From Ottowia sp. (GTDB taxonomy: Bacteria > Pseudomonadota > Gammaproteobacteria > Burkholderiales > Burkholderiaceae_C): a stretch of 64,000 bases of DNA. Of this stretch, positions 9,785 through 18,943 are shown piece after piece. The first letter of the stretch is position 1, and the number at the start of each line of letters is the position of its first letter. The DNA lies in assembly GCF_016703145.1 (NCBI RefSeq), contig NZ_JADJCO010000003.1, positions 1,805,790 to 1,869,789 on the forward strand. Direction: 5' to 3'. A program made the position numbers and the translations under genes. The notes beneath the pieces were generated by a model. The model worked only from the letters and a program-made list of their open reading frames with translations. It ran no database searches and was not told the DNA's origin.

Positions 9785-10318
9785 ATGGTTATGAATCAGC
9801 GAGTCGATGCGGTTGGGGAAACCATCGTCATCGACGAGACCAAGAATGGCCCATTTCAGCTGAAGGTGAGGACTGGCTCCGCTACATTTATCGCGGATGA
9901 ACCGATAGGCATAGGGGGGCTCGGGTCCGGTCCCAACCCATACGACTTGTTGAGTGCGGCCCTTGGGACCTGCTCGGTGATGACGATGCGTTTGTATGCG
10001 TCGCGCAAGAAGTGGCCACTGGAGCGGATTCGGGTGAAGGTGACGCATCTCCGAAATGGGTTGGACGCGGCGGACACCTTCAGCCGAGAAATACAGCTTC
10101 AGGGGAGCTTAAGCGACGAGCAGCAACAGAAACTTCTCGAAATCGTCTCAAACTGCCCTGTGTACAAGACGATTGAGCGCGGCTCGGAAGTCTTGACGAC
10201 TTTGGTTTTCTCGGGGAGTCTGGTGGACGAGGCTGTTTCTCTTTGTGAGCACATGCGCGGCATGGAGCAGGCCTGTGATCAGGCGGAGGCACAGGACGCT
10301 ACGTCTGAGTCAGGCTAG
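9785..10318 (+). CDS. OsmC-family peroxiredoxin
   Basis: OsmC/Ohr proteins are thiol peroxidases that reduce organic hydroperoxides. Both catalytic cysteines are in their usual contexts: ALGTCSVMTMRLYASRKKW, and about 60 residues later VSNCPVYKTIERG. The preceding GLGSGPNPYDLLSAA is also a family motif. ATG 9785 is chosen (a second ATG is at 9791), giving 177 residues. The start may have been copied too long by some callers because the frame is open to 9524. The stop overlaps the convergent AraC gene by four bases. An oxidative-stress role fits the neighbours. Confidence 0.9.
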   Translation: MVMNQRVDAVGETIVIDETKNGPFQLKVRTGSATFIADEPIGIGGLGSGPNPYDLLSAALGTCSVMTMRLYASRKKWPLERIRVKVTHLRNGLDAADTFSREIQLQGSLSDEQQQKLLEIVSNCPVYKTIERGSEVLTTLVFSGSLVDEAVSLCEHMRGMEQACDQAEAQDATSESG

Positions 10319-11331
10319 GCCTCAGCTGCAACGCTGCGACGGACTGCGGACGGCTCTATTCCGTAGGTCCTTCGGAATGCCTTTGTGAAACTGCTCCGGC
10401 TGGCATATCCGGCGTTGCGGGCGACGAGCTCGACGGCGAGGCCACTGGCTTTTAGCTGGAACATCGCTTGCCGCAGTCGGAGCTCACGAAGCACCTGCAT
10501 CGGAGACTTTCCTATGGCCTCGGTAAATCGAGCGGCGAAAGCAGAACGGCTGAGGCAGGCCGTGTGGGCGAGGCTTTGAAGTGAGTGATCATCGCTAGGA
10601 CGCATGGCCATTGCGGCAAAGGCTCTTGCGACTAGCGGATCGCTGAGTACCGAAAAGCGTTCTACCCAGGCGTTCATGGAGACGAGCGACCGGCGCAAAA
10701 GCAACACGATGACTTGCTTCAGCAAAGCCGCACTCATCGCACCGCTGCCAACCTCCTGTGCGACGAGCTCGCTGAGCGCTGTCTGCAGCTTAGTGTCGAC
10801 GTGATCGTCGACGTCGAACTGTTCGAAGATGGGCTCGGTCAAGCTACCAAAGAGTTCGGCGCAGGCGCCGTAGGTGGCATGAAAGTACCCACACACCAGT
10901 ATCAAAGAAGGTTCACCATCGCCCGCCGAGAATCTGCGTATGGTGCTCGACGAGATCATCTGCGGCTGCTTCTTGACGGAACGCAGGCCTGTGAATCCCG
11001 TGCTGCCCTCTACCTCAATTCGAAACGGCGAATTTGGCGGCACAACAATCAACGTGTGGGGCATTAACGGTATGGGGTCGCGATTGCCAATCAAGGCCCG
11101 GCCAGTACCAACGATGTTGTAGTGGATGCCGGGCGCGTTCATACCGCCCAGTTCCAGGCTGTATCCCATGCTCACTAAGCATTCCGAAAGGGCAACGAAA
11201 CTGACATCGAGAGTACCAAGCAAACCCTCGAGATCGCCTGGCGAAATGCGTAGTAGCGGTCGGTCGTTCAAGGTGCTGTCTCCATGTGAATTCAGGTCGA
11301 AGCGGCGCCTCGAAATCCCGATAGTACGCAA
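10315..11331 (-). CDS. AraC-family transcriptional regulator (cupin-type sensor)
   Basis: This is a DNA-binding regulator with an N-terminal cupin-like sensor domain (about residues 20-210) and a C-terminal two-helix-turn-helix AraC domain. The C-terminal domain shows the standard repeats (LAHTACLSRSAFAARFTEAI; LVARNAGYASRSSFTKAFRR). Its 338-residue length is usual for the cupin_6 AraC subfamily, whose members often control neighbouring oxidoreductases in response to reactive electrophiles or oxidants. It converges on the OsmC gene, and msrBA lie upstream in divergent orientation. The regulated genes are inferred, not shown. Confidence 0.9.
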   Translation of the reverse strand: MRTIGISRRRFDLNSHGDSTLNDRPLLRISPGDLEGLLGTLDVSFVALSECLVSMGYSLELGGMNAPGIHYNIVGTGRALIGNRDPIPLMPHTLIVVPPNSPFRIEVEGSTGFTGLRSVKKQPQMISSSTIRRFSAGDGEPSLILVCGYFHATYGACAELFGSLTEPIFEQFDVDDHVDTKLQTALSELVAQEVGSGAMSAALLKQVIVLLLRRSLVSMNAWVERFSVLSDPLVARAFAAMAMRPSDDHSLQSLAHTACLSRSAFAARFTEAIGKSPMQVLRELRLRQAMFQLKASGLAVELVARNAGYASRSSFTKAFRRTYGIEPSAVRRSVAAEA

Positions 11332-11811
11332 ACGTCAGCGCTCCCGCGACGGGCTGTTACGCACTGACCTGCCTGTCTCACGCTGGCAGATCACTTCAGG
11401 TTCTCTGGCCTCTTTTGCCGGACGATGGAACACATTGGCCTGTTGACCCTTGAGGGTGCCCAAGAAACAATGATCCGGAGACACTGCGAGTGCACACTTT
11501 GTTCTGCGCCCTTAAAACTGATCTGGCTCATCCCGCAAGCTCCGTTGCGTCAATTAACACGAGTGACGGCATGAACGCTGGACTTGTTCAGAGTGTCCTA
11601 AGTTCGTGGTTAGTGCGAAGGGGCAAGTTCTACTGCGGTAGTCCTTGGTGGCCCCCTCAACCCCTGTTTTCTAGCCGTTTTGGCAGTCTACGCCTATTTT
11701 CAGATGAGCACTGACCGTGTTTGGCCATTGAGGAGGACACATCAGATGACCAGCAGAACTCGCTGAGCGCATCTGCCTAGCTAGCCCTTTAAGTAAGCAC
11801 AGGAGAACTTC
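11332..11811. other. 480-bp upstream region between the AraC regulator and msrB
   Basis: No gene is supported in this stretch. It probably contains the divergent promoters of the AraC gene and of msrBA. A ribosome site (AGGAGAA) sits just before msrB at about 11801-11807. Confidence 0.4.
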
Positions 11812-12255
11812 ATGAAGTTTGAAAAGACACAGGCAGCACTTGACCGCCTGACCCCCGAGCAACGCCGGGTTACTCAGAAGTCGGGAACCGAAAGACCTTT
11901 CACGGGAGAGTACAACGACAACAAGGAGCCTGGCATCTATGTCGACGTAGTGTCGGGAGAGCCGCTGTTCGCCTCGGCTGACAAGTTCGATTCGCGTACT
12001 GGCTGGCCAAGCTTCACCAAGCCGATCGTTCCGGCGAACGTGAACGAATTGCGCGACACCGCGCATGGTATGTCGCGAACCGAAGTGCGTTCGACGCATG
12101 GCGACAGCCACCTTGGCCACGTATTCCCCGACGGCCCCAAGGACCGTGGCGGCCTGCGTTATTGCATCAACTCGGCGTCCTTGCGCTTCATCCCTCGAGA
12201 AGAGATGGCTGCCGAGGGTTACGGCGCCTATCTCGACCAAGTGGAGAACGTTTGA
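11812..12255 (+). CDS. msrB: Peptide-methionine (R)-S-oxide reductase MsrB
   Basis: MsrB reduces the R-epimer of methionine sulfoxide in oxidised proteins. The 147-residue protein has the SelR fold motifs: VSGEPLFASADKFDS, GWPSFTKP, RSTHGDSHLGHVFPDGP and the catalytic cysteine in RYCINSASLRFI. The CxxC pairs that bind zinc in some MsrB proteins are absent. Its stop overlaps the next ATG by one base, so msrB and msrA are translationally coupled. No signal peptide, so cytoplasmic. Confidence 0.95.
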   Translation: MKFEKTQAALDRLTPEQRRVTQKSGTERPFTGEYNDNKEPGIYVDVVSGEPLFASADKFDSRTGWPSFTKPIVPANVNELRDTAHGMSRTEVRSTHGDSHLGHVFPDGPKDRGGLRYCINSASLRFIPREEMAAEGYGAYLDQVENV

Positions 12256-12770
12256 TGAATCACGAAAAAGCCATCCTGGCCGGCGGTTGTTTCTGGGGAA
12301 TGCAGGATCTCATCCGCAAGCAGCCCGGCATCATCTCGACTCGCGTGGGTTACACCGGCGGCGATGTTCCGAACGCCACGTATCGCAATCACGGCACGCA
12401 TGCCGAAGGGATCGAGATCATCTTTGACCCCGAGCTGACGAGTTACCGGAAAATTCTGGAGTTCTTCTTCCAAATTCACGACCCGACGACGAAGAACCGT
12501 CAGGGCAATGACCGTGGGCTCTCCTACCGGTCTGCCATCTACTACCTCGGCGTGGAGCAGAAGCACGTTGCCGAAGAGACGATCGCCGATGTGGATGCGT
12601 CCGGACTGTGGGGAGGCAAAGTGGTCACCGAGGTCGAGCCGGCCGGTGATTTCTGGCAGGCCGAGCCGGAGCACCAAGACTATCTGGAGAAGCTCCCGGG
12701 AGGCTATACATGCCACTTCCCACGTGCAGACTGGATCCTTCCAAAGCGCAAAAACGCTGACGAAAAGTAG
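12255..12770 (+). CDS. msrA: Peptide-methionine (S)-S-oxide reductase MsrA
   Basis: MsrA reduces the S-epimer of methionine sulfoxide. The catalytic motif GGCFWGMQDL is at the N-terminus, followed by GYTGGDVPNATYRNHGTHAEG, a conserved family segment, and the C-terminal YTCHFPRADWILPKR. ATG 12255 overlaps the msrB stop (TGATG). The product has 171 residues. A diverged copy of the last part of this gene and its 3' flank recurs at about 14385-14520. Confidence 0.95.
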   Translation: MNHEKAILAGGCFWGMQDLIRKQPGIISTRVGYTGGDVPNATYRNHGTHAEGIEIIFDPELTSYRKILEFFFQIHDPTTKNRQGNDRGLSYRSAIYYLGVEQKHVAEETIADVDASGLWGGKVVTEVEPAGDFWQAEPEHQDYLEKLPGGYTCHFPRADWILPKRKNADEK

Positions 12771-12893
12771 GTAGCAGCCGGGACTGCATCGGAACAGGCT
12801 TCAATGCCGTGCTGCTGCGTCATCCACTGATGATGTTTGGGCCGCCGGATGCGACAAGGCCCTTCAGAATCTTGACCATTGAAAAGGATCCTC

Positions 12894-13313
12894 ATGTCCG
12901 ATAACAGCTTCACCTCCCGCTCCGTCACTCGAGAGGCCGCCGCCCGCCTCATCGCCCAGACCATCACCGCCGCTCAGCGCATCGGATTCGAACCGGTCGT
13001 CGCGATCGTCGATGTGGCTGGCAACCTGAAGGCGTTTGAACGCAGCGATCGCAGTTCCTATCTTGCCGTCAACATTGCCATCGACAAGGCCTACACTGCG
13101 GCATCCTTTGGCCTGTCGACAGCCCAGTGGGTCGACCTTTTGGAAGATCGCGGCGCTTCGAACCTACGCCACGTTCCCCGCGTCATGGCCGCCGCTGGCG
13201 GGTTTCCGATCATGGAGGACGGCGCGATTATTGGCGGGATCGGCATTTCCGGGGGAAGCTGGGCGCAGGACCAGGAAGCTGGCGAAGAAGCCCTTCGCAA
13301 TTTTTCCAAGTGA
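12894..13313 (+). CDS. GlcG/HbpS-family protein (DUF336)
   Basis: This is a 139-residue member of the GlcG/HbpS family, small octamer-forming proteins. Some bind haem or cobalamin, some sit beside oxidative-stress or glycolate genes. It shows the family core VVAIVDVAGNLKAFERSD, the repeated AIDKAYTAASF, and the glycine-rich GGFPIMEDGAIIGGIGISGG. ATG 12894 has AAGGA at good spacing; an upstream TTG at 12879 is less likely. The following oxidoreductase starts 28 bp later, so they are probably co-transcribed. Exact ligand unknown. Confidence 0.85.
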   Translation: MSDNSFTSRSVTREAAARLIAQTITAAQRIGFEPVVAIVDVAGNLKAFERSDRSSYLAVNIAIDKAYTAASFGLSTAQWVDLLEDRGASNLRHVPRVMAAAGGFPIMEDGAIIGGIGISGGSWAQDQEAGEEALRNFSK

Positions 13314-13341
13314 CGTCGACACAATCCTAAAGGAAACACGC

Positions 13342-14361
13342 ATGAAAGCCATCGGATACAGGACTCCATCGCCAATCTCGGCCGCGGATGCCTTCGTCGA
13401 CATCGAGTTGCCCAAGCCACAGCCAAAAGACCGTGACATTCTCGTCGAAGTAAAGGCCATTTCGGTCAATCCGGTCGATTACAAGGTCCGTGGTAGCACG
13501 CCGCCAGCTGATGGCGCTGAATGGAAGGTGCTGGGCTGGGACGTTGCGGGAATCGTCGCGGCGGTCGGCCCCGATGTGACAGGTTTCAAGGTGGGAGAAG
13601 AGGTCTGGTATGCAGGCTCCATCACCCGGTCGGGGGCAAACGCCGAGTTCCATCTCGTCGATGAGCGTATCGTTGGTAAAAAGCCGTCAAAGATCGGCTG
13701 GGCCGACGCCGCGGCGCTCCCGCTGACATCGTTGACCGCATGGGAGGCCTTCTTTGACCGCCTGGATGTGAAGAAGCCGGTTCCCGGCGCCGCTGCCGCC
13801 ATCCTGATCGTCGGCGGTGCTGGAGGGGTGGGATCAATCGCCGTTCAGATCGCACGTCAGTTCACTAGCCTCACCGTTATTGCGACGGCTTCGCGTCCTG
13901 AGACCAGGGATTTCGTCGCGTCGCTTGGTGCGCACCACGTGGTCGATCACTCGAAGCCGCTCGCTGACCAGGTTGCAGCATTGGGCATCGGCGCCCCCGC
14001 CTTTGTATTCTCAACGACGCAAACCGCTAAGCATGTCGACGACATCGCCGAATTGATCGCACCGCAGGGGCGTCTATGCCTGATTGACGATCCATCGGGC
14101 TTCGACATCATGAAGTTCAAGCGCAAGGCGGTATCGATCCATCACGAACTCATGTTTACGAGGTCCATCTTCCAGACTCCGGATATGGACGAACAGGGGC
14201 GAATCCTCGATGCGATGTCTAGCGCAGTCGATGATGGAAAGATCCGCTCAACTGCCACGCAGAACCTCGGTTCAATCAACGCCGAAAACCTCAAGAAGGC
14301 GCATGCGCAACTCGAAAGTGGAACGACCATTGGTAAGGTCGTGCTTGAAGGCTTTGCTTGA
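13342..14361 (+). CDS. Zinc-type alcohol dehydrogenase-like protein / quinone oxidoreductase
   Basis: This is an NAD(P)H-dependent medium-chain dehydrogenase/reductase of the quinone oxidoreductase type, with 339 residues from ATG 13342 behind AAGGAAAC. The N-terminal GroES-like domain contains VKAISVNPVDYKVRG and LGWDVAGIVAAVGPDV, and the Rossmann domain has ILIVGGAGGVGSIAVQIARQ. The cysteine cluster for structural zinc is missing, so it is likely a zinc-independent quinone or enone reductase. It sits in a run of redox genes. The substrate is not evident. Confidence 0.88.
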   Translation: MKAIGYRTPSPISAADAFVDIELPKPQPKDRDILVEVKAISVNPVDYKVRGSTPPADGAEWKVLGWDVAGIVAAVGPDVTGFKVGEEVWYAGSITRSGANAEFHLVDERIVGKKPSKIGWADAAALPLTSLTAWEAFFDRLDVKKPVPGAAAAILIVGGAGGVGSIAVQIARQFTSLTVIATASRPETRDFVASLGAHHVVDHSKPLADQVAALGIGAPAFVFSTTQTAKHVDDIAELIAPQGRLCLIDDPSGFDIMKFKRKAVSIHHELMFTRSIFQTPDMDEQGRILDAMSSAVDDGKIRSTATQNLGSINAENLKKAHAQLESGTTIGKVVLEGFA

Positions 14362-14384
14362 TCGAGAAAAGGGCGGGTCATATT

Positions 14385-14520
14385 CGAAGTTACTGAACGG
14401 CTATACCTGTCACCTCCCCCGTAGAGGTTGGGTGCTTCCGAAGCGTCAGATCATTGGCGCTGCGCAGCACGCAGCCAAGACTGCAACGGAGAAGGCTTCA
14501 CTGCCGTTGCAGTCGCGATG
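14385..14520 (+). pseudogene. Remnant of the 3' end of a msrA gene
   Basis: The translation LNGYTCHLPRRGWVLPKRQ closely matches the C-terminus of the nearby MsrA (GGYTCHFPRADWILPKRK). The sequence after it (GCAGCCAAGACTGCAACGGA) resembles the msrA 3' flank (GCAGCCGGGACTGCATCGGA) at 12774-12793. The N-terminal and catalytic parts are absent. The HbpS-like and quinone reductase genes lie between the whole gene and this remnant, as if inserted between two msrA-like copies or left by an old duplication. Confidence 0.72.
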
Positions 14521-14631
14521 GCCCGTTAGCAGTCTTCGTGACTGCGGGTCTACCGATGCAGTCACTGAACCCCGGCCTTGATGGGTTGGTTAATACAAGT
14601 TCGTCGCCGTCGAAGCCCTAGGATAAAAGCC

Positions 14632-15333
14632 ATGTCAGACCTCTCATCCTTTCCGATCACGAGGCGCTGGCCAGCAGCTCATCCCGATTGCCTACAACTT
14701 TACGCAGCACCCACGCCAAATGGAGTCAAGGTCTCGATCCTGCTGGAGGAAATCGGCTTGGCGTACGAGCCTCACCTCGTTGACATCTCAAAGAACGAGT
14801 CGAAGGACCCGGCGTTCGTATCGTTGAACCCAAACGGCCGCATACCGGCGATCATCGATCCGGCGGGCCCTGACGGCAGACCTATTGCCGTATGGGAATC
14901 CGGCGCGATCCTTCTCTACCTAGCCTACAAGACGGGCCAGCTAATCCCGAGTGCACCCACCAAACGTTACGAAACTCTGACCTGGGTGTTCTTCCACATG
15001 TCGGCCATCGGGCCGATTTTCGGTCAACTCGGATTCTTCGTGCGATTTGGCGGCAAGGACTACGAAGACAAGCGGCCTCGAAAGCGATTTACCGAAGGAT
15101 CCAAGCGCCTTCTGGGAGTCTTGGGCCGCCAGCTGGAAGGACGCAACTGGATCGACGAATATTCGATTGCGGGCATTGCTACGCTCGGCACGGTGAATGC
15201 GCTGGTTGAATCGTATGATGCTGACGAGATACTTGGACTCAGCAATTACTCAAACAACCAAGCATGGCTCGGACGCCGGCTGGCTCGACCAGCAGTGCAG
15301 CGTGGCCAGCGCATCCCTGCGAGGTCTGCATGA
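14632..15333 (+). CDS. Glutathione S-transferase family protein
   Basis: This 233-residue protein has a thioredoxin-like N-terminal domain (LQLYAAPTPNGVKVSILLEE, NPNGRIPAIIDPAG, VWESGAILLYLAYKTG) and a helical C-terminal domain (IDEYSIAGIATLG, ARPAVQRGQRIPAR), as in YfcG/YghU-like GSTs that act as disulfide-bond reductases with glutathione. ATG 14632 is used; the frame is open to 14578. The stop overlaps the CorA start (ATGA), so the two are coupled. The C-terminal end is slightly unusual (LVESYDADEILGLSNYSNNQ). Confidence 0.9.
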   Translation: MSDLSSFPITRRWPAAHPDCLQLYAAPTPNGVKVSILLEEIGLAYEPHLVDISKNESKDPAFVSLNPNGRIPAIIDPAGPDGRPIAVWESGAILLYLAYKTGQLIPSAPTKRYETLTWVFFHMSAIGPIFGQLGFFVRFGGKDYEDKRPRKRFTEGSKRLLGVLGRQLEGRNWIDEYSIAGIATLGTVNALVESYDADEILGLSNYSNNQAWLGRRLARPAVQRGQRIPARSA

Positions 15334-16298
15334 GCGTCATCGCCGCCTACTATTACAACAAAGGCAAGCGAATCCGGGAAATTGCGCTCGACGAGCGCTT
15401 CGAGCAGGATGAGGCGCGCTCGGGCTTCTGCTGGATCGCGCTTCGCGAGCCCAGCGCCGACGAACTTCACACGCTCCAGACGGCGTATCACCTCCATCCG
15501 TTGGCAGTCGATAACGCGATGCACCCGCTTTGCCCGCCAAAGCTCGAGGTCTACAACGATGAGCTGTACATCGTCGCTCAAACAGCTGAGCTGGTCGGCG
15601 ACAAGATCAGCTATGGCAAGACGGCGATCTTCACCGGTCACAATCACCTCATCACCGCGCGGCATGGCAACGGTGGAGCGCTAGGCAACCTGCGGGGGCA
15701 GCTTGAGGCTTCGCCAACGCTCCTGGGAAAGGGTGTCGACTACGTGCTGCACGCGATCTTGCACCGTATCGTGGACCAGTATTTGCCCATCTTTGAAATG
15801 ATCGAGGATGACGTTCTGGAGATGGAGAGAAGATCGGTAGGCGACTTTCTTGGGCGAGAAGAAGTCGCCCGGATATTCAGCCTGAGAGGCGAACTCACGC
15901 GCTTCCAACGCACGCTTGGCGCTATGGCCGAACTGGTCAGAAAGCTGGTCCGTGGACATTATCCCTGCATCAGTGCTGAAGTGAGACCGTACTTCGACGA
16001 TGTTGCTGACCACGTAGATCGTGTGCAGTCCATGGTCAATGGTCTCCTTCAGGTCCTGAGGACGGTCTTTGAATTCAGCAGCCTGCTGGAGGCGCAAAGG
16101 ACGGGTGTGATCACTCGCCAGTTTACGTCTTGGGCGGCAATACTGACAGTTCCGGCGGCGATCGCTGGAATTTACGGCATGAACTTCAAGAACATGCCGG
16201 GGCTGGAGACAACCTATGGATACCTCGTCGTGCTCGGGGTGATGACGGCGATCTGCCTGTTCCTGTTCGTGCGCTTCAAGAAGGCAAAGTGGCTATGA
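15330..16298 (+). CDS. CorA-family divalent-cation transporter
   Basis: CorA proteins form pentameric inner-membrane channels for Mg2+ (or Co2+, Ni2+, Zn2+). The long cytoplasmic N-terminus is followed by two C-terminal membrane helices (WAAILTVPAAIAGIYGMN; GYLVVLGVMTAICLFLFVRF) with the signature YGMNFKNMPG between them. There are 322 residues from ATG 15330, overlapping the GST stop. Mg2+ import is the family default; export or another ion cannot be excluded. Confidence 0.93.
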   Translation: MSVIAAYYYNKGKRIREIALDERFEQDEARSGFCWIALREPSADELHTLQTAYHLHPLAVDNAMHPLCPPKLEVYNDELYIVAQTAELVGDKISYGKTAIFTGHNHLITARHGNGGALGNLRGQLEASPTLLGKGVDYVLHAILHRIVDQYLPIFEMIEDDVLEMERRSVGDFLGREEVARIFSLRGELTRFQRTLGAMAELVRKLVRGHYPCISAEVRPYFDDVADHVDRVQSMVNGLLQVLRTVFEFSSLLEAQRTGVITRQFTSWAAILTVPAAIAGIYGMNFKNMPGLETTYGYLVVLGVMTAICLFLFVRFKKAKWL

Positions 16299-16504
16299 AT
16301 GCCGCATGTCGTGATCGTTTCGAGGTGAAGGCGACAACCTCCAATAATCTCAGAGGGCCAGAATGGTGAAACCGTGTTTGTTGAAAGCGCGAGTCGTTGC
16401 CTTGATGCTGAGGTCGTGGACCAAGTTGCGGTGCGATTCGCTCCTTTCATTCCTGGCGTTCAACTGGGCAAGCCTGCGTCAGAAATTGCGCTTATGCGCG
16501 GGAG

Positions 16505-17005
16505 GTGAATGTGGAGAAGCTCGCTTTTGGAGGTGGATGCCATTGGTGCACAGAAGGGGTATTCCAAGCGTTGCGTGGTGTCGAGAAGGTCGACCAGGGC
16601 TTTGTGCAATCGGACGCGCCGGCAGATACGTGGGCAGAAGGAGTGATCGTCACCTTCGACCCCTCGGTGATTCAGTTAGCCACGCTCTCCGAGGTGCATC
16701 TCAGAACTCATTCTGCTACCAGGGCCCGTTCACCTCGCAGCAAATACCGCAGTGCGATTTACATTTTCGAAGATCGCCAACGGCATGAGGCCGAGCTGGC
16801 GATAGCAGGCTTCGCCCACGAGTCTGGCGATGCGGTGCATACCGTCGTTCTTCCCTTTAGAAGTTTCAAGGCGTCGGACGAGCGTTACCGGAACTACTAT
16901 CGAACCAACCCGAGTAGGCCTTTCTGCCGCCGATATATTGATCCTAAGCTTGATCTCATCAGACTTCACTTCTCAGAGGTCGCGCTCCCTGAAGTGCAGA
17001 CCTAG
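16505..17005 (+). CDS. MsrA-like protein (second, divergent copy)
   Basis: This is a methionine sulfoxide reductase A-like protein of about 166 residues. The catalytic segment reads FGGGCHWCTEGVFQALRGV, keeping the cysteine, with His replacing the usual Phe. It matches the family further on (GVIVTFDPSVI, HLRTHSATRARSPRSKYRSA). The start is a GTG at 16505 or 16511, with GGAGG just upstream. It is only distantly related to the MsrA at 12255 and has a different C-terminus. It could have a changed substrate. Confidence 0.75.
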   Translation: MNVEKLAFGGGCHWCTEGVFQALRGVEKVDQGFVQSDAPADTWAEGVIVTFDPSVIQLATLSEVHLRTHSATRARSPRSKYRSAIYIFEDRQRHEAELAIAGFAHESGDAVHTVVLPFRSFKASDERYRNYYRTNPSRPFCRRYIDPKLDLIRLHFSEVALPEVQT

Positions 17006-17219
17006 ACGTGAAGGCTCGTCTCCAAGGAAGTTTGTGCTTGGGTTAGGTCGTTTACGACACGCCAAGCGCGTCGGACAATCTGTACGCATGCGCCGAGCGC
17101 GATCAGAGAAAGCGCTATCTCATTGCGTACTCGTCCTTGCAGGGTTCGGAGGTGAGAAGGCCACTCTGGCGGACGACCGGCCCGGCGGGTTCAGGATTTT
17201 CCCTCGGTAAGATTCACAG

Positions 17220-18905
17220 ATGTTATTGGTTAAACAAGAACTGCTCGCGACGCTCGCGAACACGCTTGAATCCTTCTCGCCCGGCGCTGGAGCCAAAGCC
17301 GCGTTTGAGTCGCCCAAGGTGGCGGCGCACGGCGATTTCGTCAGCACGGCCGCCATGCAACTCGCCAAGCCGCTTGACCGCAAGCCTCGCGAACTCGCTG
17401 AAGAAGTGAGGGCCATGCTACTGGCCACACCCTCATTCGGGCAGTGGGTACAGGCGGTCGAGATCGCCGGCCCTGGCTTCTTGAACATCCACTTGAGGAC
17501 GGCCGCCAAGCAGCAGGTCGTGCGCGAAGTGCTCGCCGCCGGCGATGCGTACGGTCGGCAGCCAGCTACCGGCGAAAAGGTGCTGGTGGAGTTTGTCTCG
17601 GCCAACCCGACCGGCCCGCTGCACGTGGGCCACGGCCGCCAAGCGGCATTGGGAGATGCCATTTGCAACCTGCGCGCCTCGCAGGGCGATGCGGTGTACC
17701 GTGAGTTCTATTACAACGACGCCGGCGTGCAGATTCAGACGCTCGCCAGCAGCGTGCAGATGCGCGCCAGGGGCCTGAAGCCAGGCGACGCCGCCTGGCC
17801 AAGTGGCGAAAAGGCAGCGGCTTACAACGGTGACTACATTGCCGACATCGCCAAGGACTTCATGGCGAAGAAGACCGTGAAATCGGACGACCGCGCGTTC
17901 ACCGCGAGCGGCGACGTCGATGACATCGATTCGATCCGTGAGTTCGCCGTTGCTTACCTGCGGCGGGAGCAAGACAGCGATCTGCAGGCGTTCCGCGTGC
18001 GCTTCGACAATTACTACCTTGAGTCGAGCCTGTACTCCAGCGGACGTGTCGAGTCGACGGTGGTCAAGCTGGTGGCCGCCGGCAAGACGTACGAGCAGGA
18101 CGGCGCGCTCTGGCTGAAGTCAACTGACTACGGCGACGATAAGGACCGCGTCATGAAGAAGGGCGACGGCACGTACACCTACTTCGTGCCCGACGTGGCG
18201 TACCACATTGCCAAGTGGGAGCGGGGCTTCCACACGGTCGTCAACATCCAGGGTACCGACCACCATGGCACCATCGCACGCGTTCGCGCCGGCCTGCAGG
18301 GCGTGGACGAAAGCATTCCGGCCGATTACCCGGACTATGTGCTGCACACAATGGTGCGCGTCATGAAGGGTGGCGAAGAGGTCAAGATAAGCAAGCGCGC
18401 AGGCAGCTATGTCACGCTGCGCGACTTGATCGAATGGACCAGTACCGACGCGGTCCGCTTCTTTCTGCTGAGCCGTAAGCCCGACACCGAATACACGTTC
18501 GACGTTGACCTTGCCGTGACGAAGAACAACGACAACCCGGTGTATTACGTGCAGTACGCGCATGCGCGCATCTGCTCGGTGTTAGCGAGTTGGGGCGGCG
18601 ACGTGGCATCGCTGCACGATGTTGAACTGTTGGCACTTGAAAGCCCGGCCGCGCAGGCTCTCATGCTGCTACTCGCCAGATACCCCGAAATGCTGAGCGC
18701 GGCAGCGAAGGATTTCTCGCCGCATGATGTCACGTTCTACTTACGCGAGCTGGCCGCTAGTTACCACAGCTACTACGACGCCGAGCGAATTCTTGTCGAC
18801 GACGAGAGTGTCAAGAAGGCACGTTTGGCGCTTATCGCTGCTACCGCGCATGTGCTGCGCAATGGTCTCGCGATTCTCGGCGTCAGGGCGCCGAGCAAGA
18901 TGTGA
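17220..18905 (+). CDS. argS: Arginyl-tRNA synthetase
   Basis: ArgS charges tRNA-Arg. The 561-residue protein has the N-terminal ArgS tRNA-binding domain, the class I HIGH-like motif in ANPTGPLHVGHGRQAALGDA, the KMSKS-equivalent EEVKISKRAGSYVTLRDL, and the C-terminal DALR anticodon-binding domain (YYVQYAHARICSVL). It is full length and intact. Sitting in a stress-gene region and directly beside an insertion sequence, it may be a second argS or the resident copy; only the rest of the genome can tell. Confidence 0.95.
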   Translation: MLLVKQELLATLANTLESFSPGAGAKAAFESPKVAAHGDFVSTAAMQLAKPLDRKPRELAEEVRAMLLATPSFGQWVQAVEIAGPGFLNIHLRTAAKQQVVREVLAAGDAYGRQPATGEKVLVEFVSANPTGPLHVGHGRQAALGDAICNLRASQGDAVYREFYYNDAGVQIQTLASSVQMRARGLKPGDAAWPSGEKAAAYNGDYIADIAKDFMAKKTVKSDDRAFTASGDVDDIDSIREFAVAYLRREQDSDLQAFRVRFDNYYLESSLYSSGRVESTVVKLVAAGKTYEQDGALWLKSTDYGDDKDRVMKKGDGTYTYFVPDVAYHIAKWERGFHTVVNIQGTDHHGTIARVRAGLQGVDESIPADYPDYVLHTMVRVMKGGEEVKISKRAGSYVTLRDLIEWTSTDAVRFFLLSRKPDTEYTFDVDLAVTKNNDNPVYYVQYAHARICSVLASWGGDVASLHDVELLALESPAAQALMLLLARYPEMLSAAAKDFSPHDVTFYLRELAASYHSYYDAERILVDDESVKKARLALIAATAHVLRNGLAILGVRAPSKM

Positions 18906-18943
18906 GTGCAACCATGAAACGTACGCAGCGCTGCGCGCCCTAA

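Noticed and set aside
18914..18943. MKRTQRCAP after argS as the start of a SPOR-domain gene interrupted by the IS
   Set aside because: Removing the IS leaves a stop codon (TAA) right after nine codons, so there is no interrupted frame to restore.
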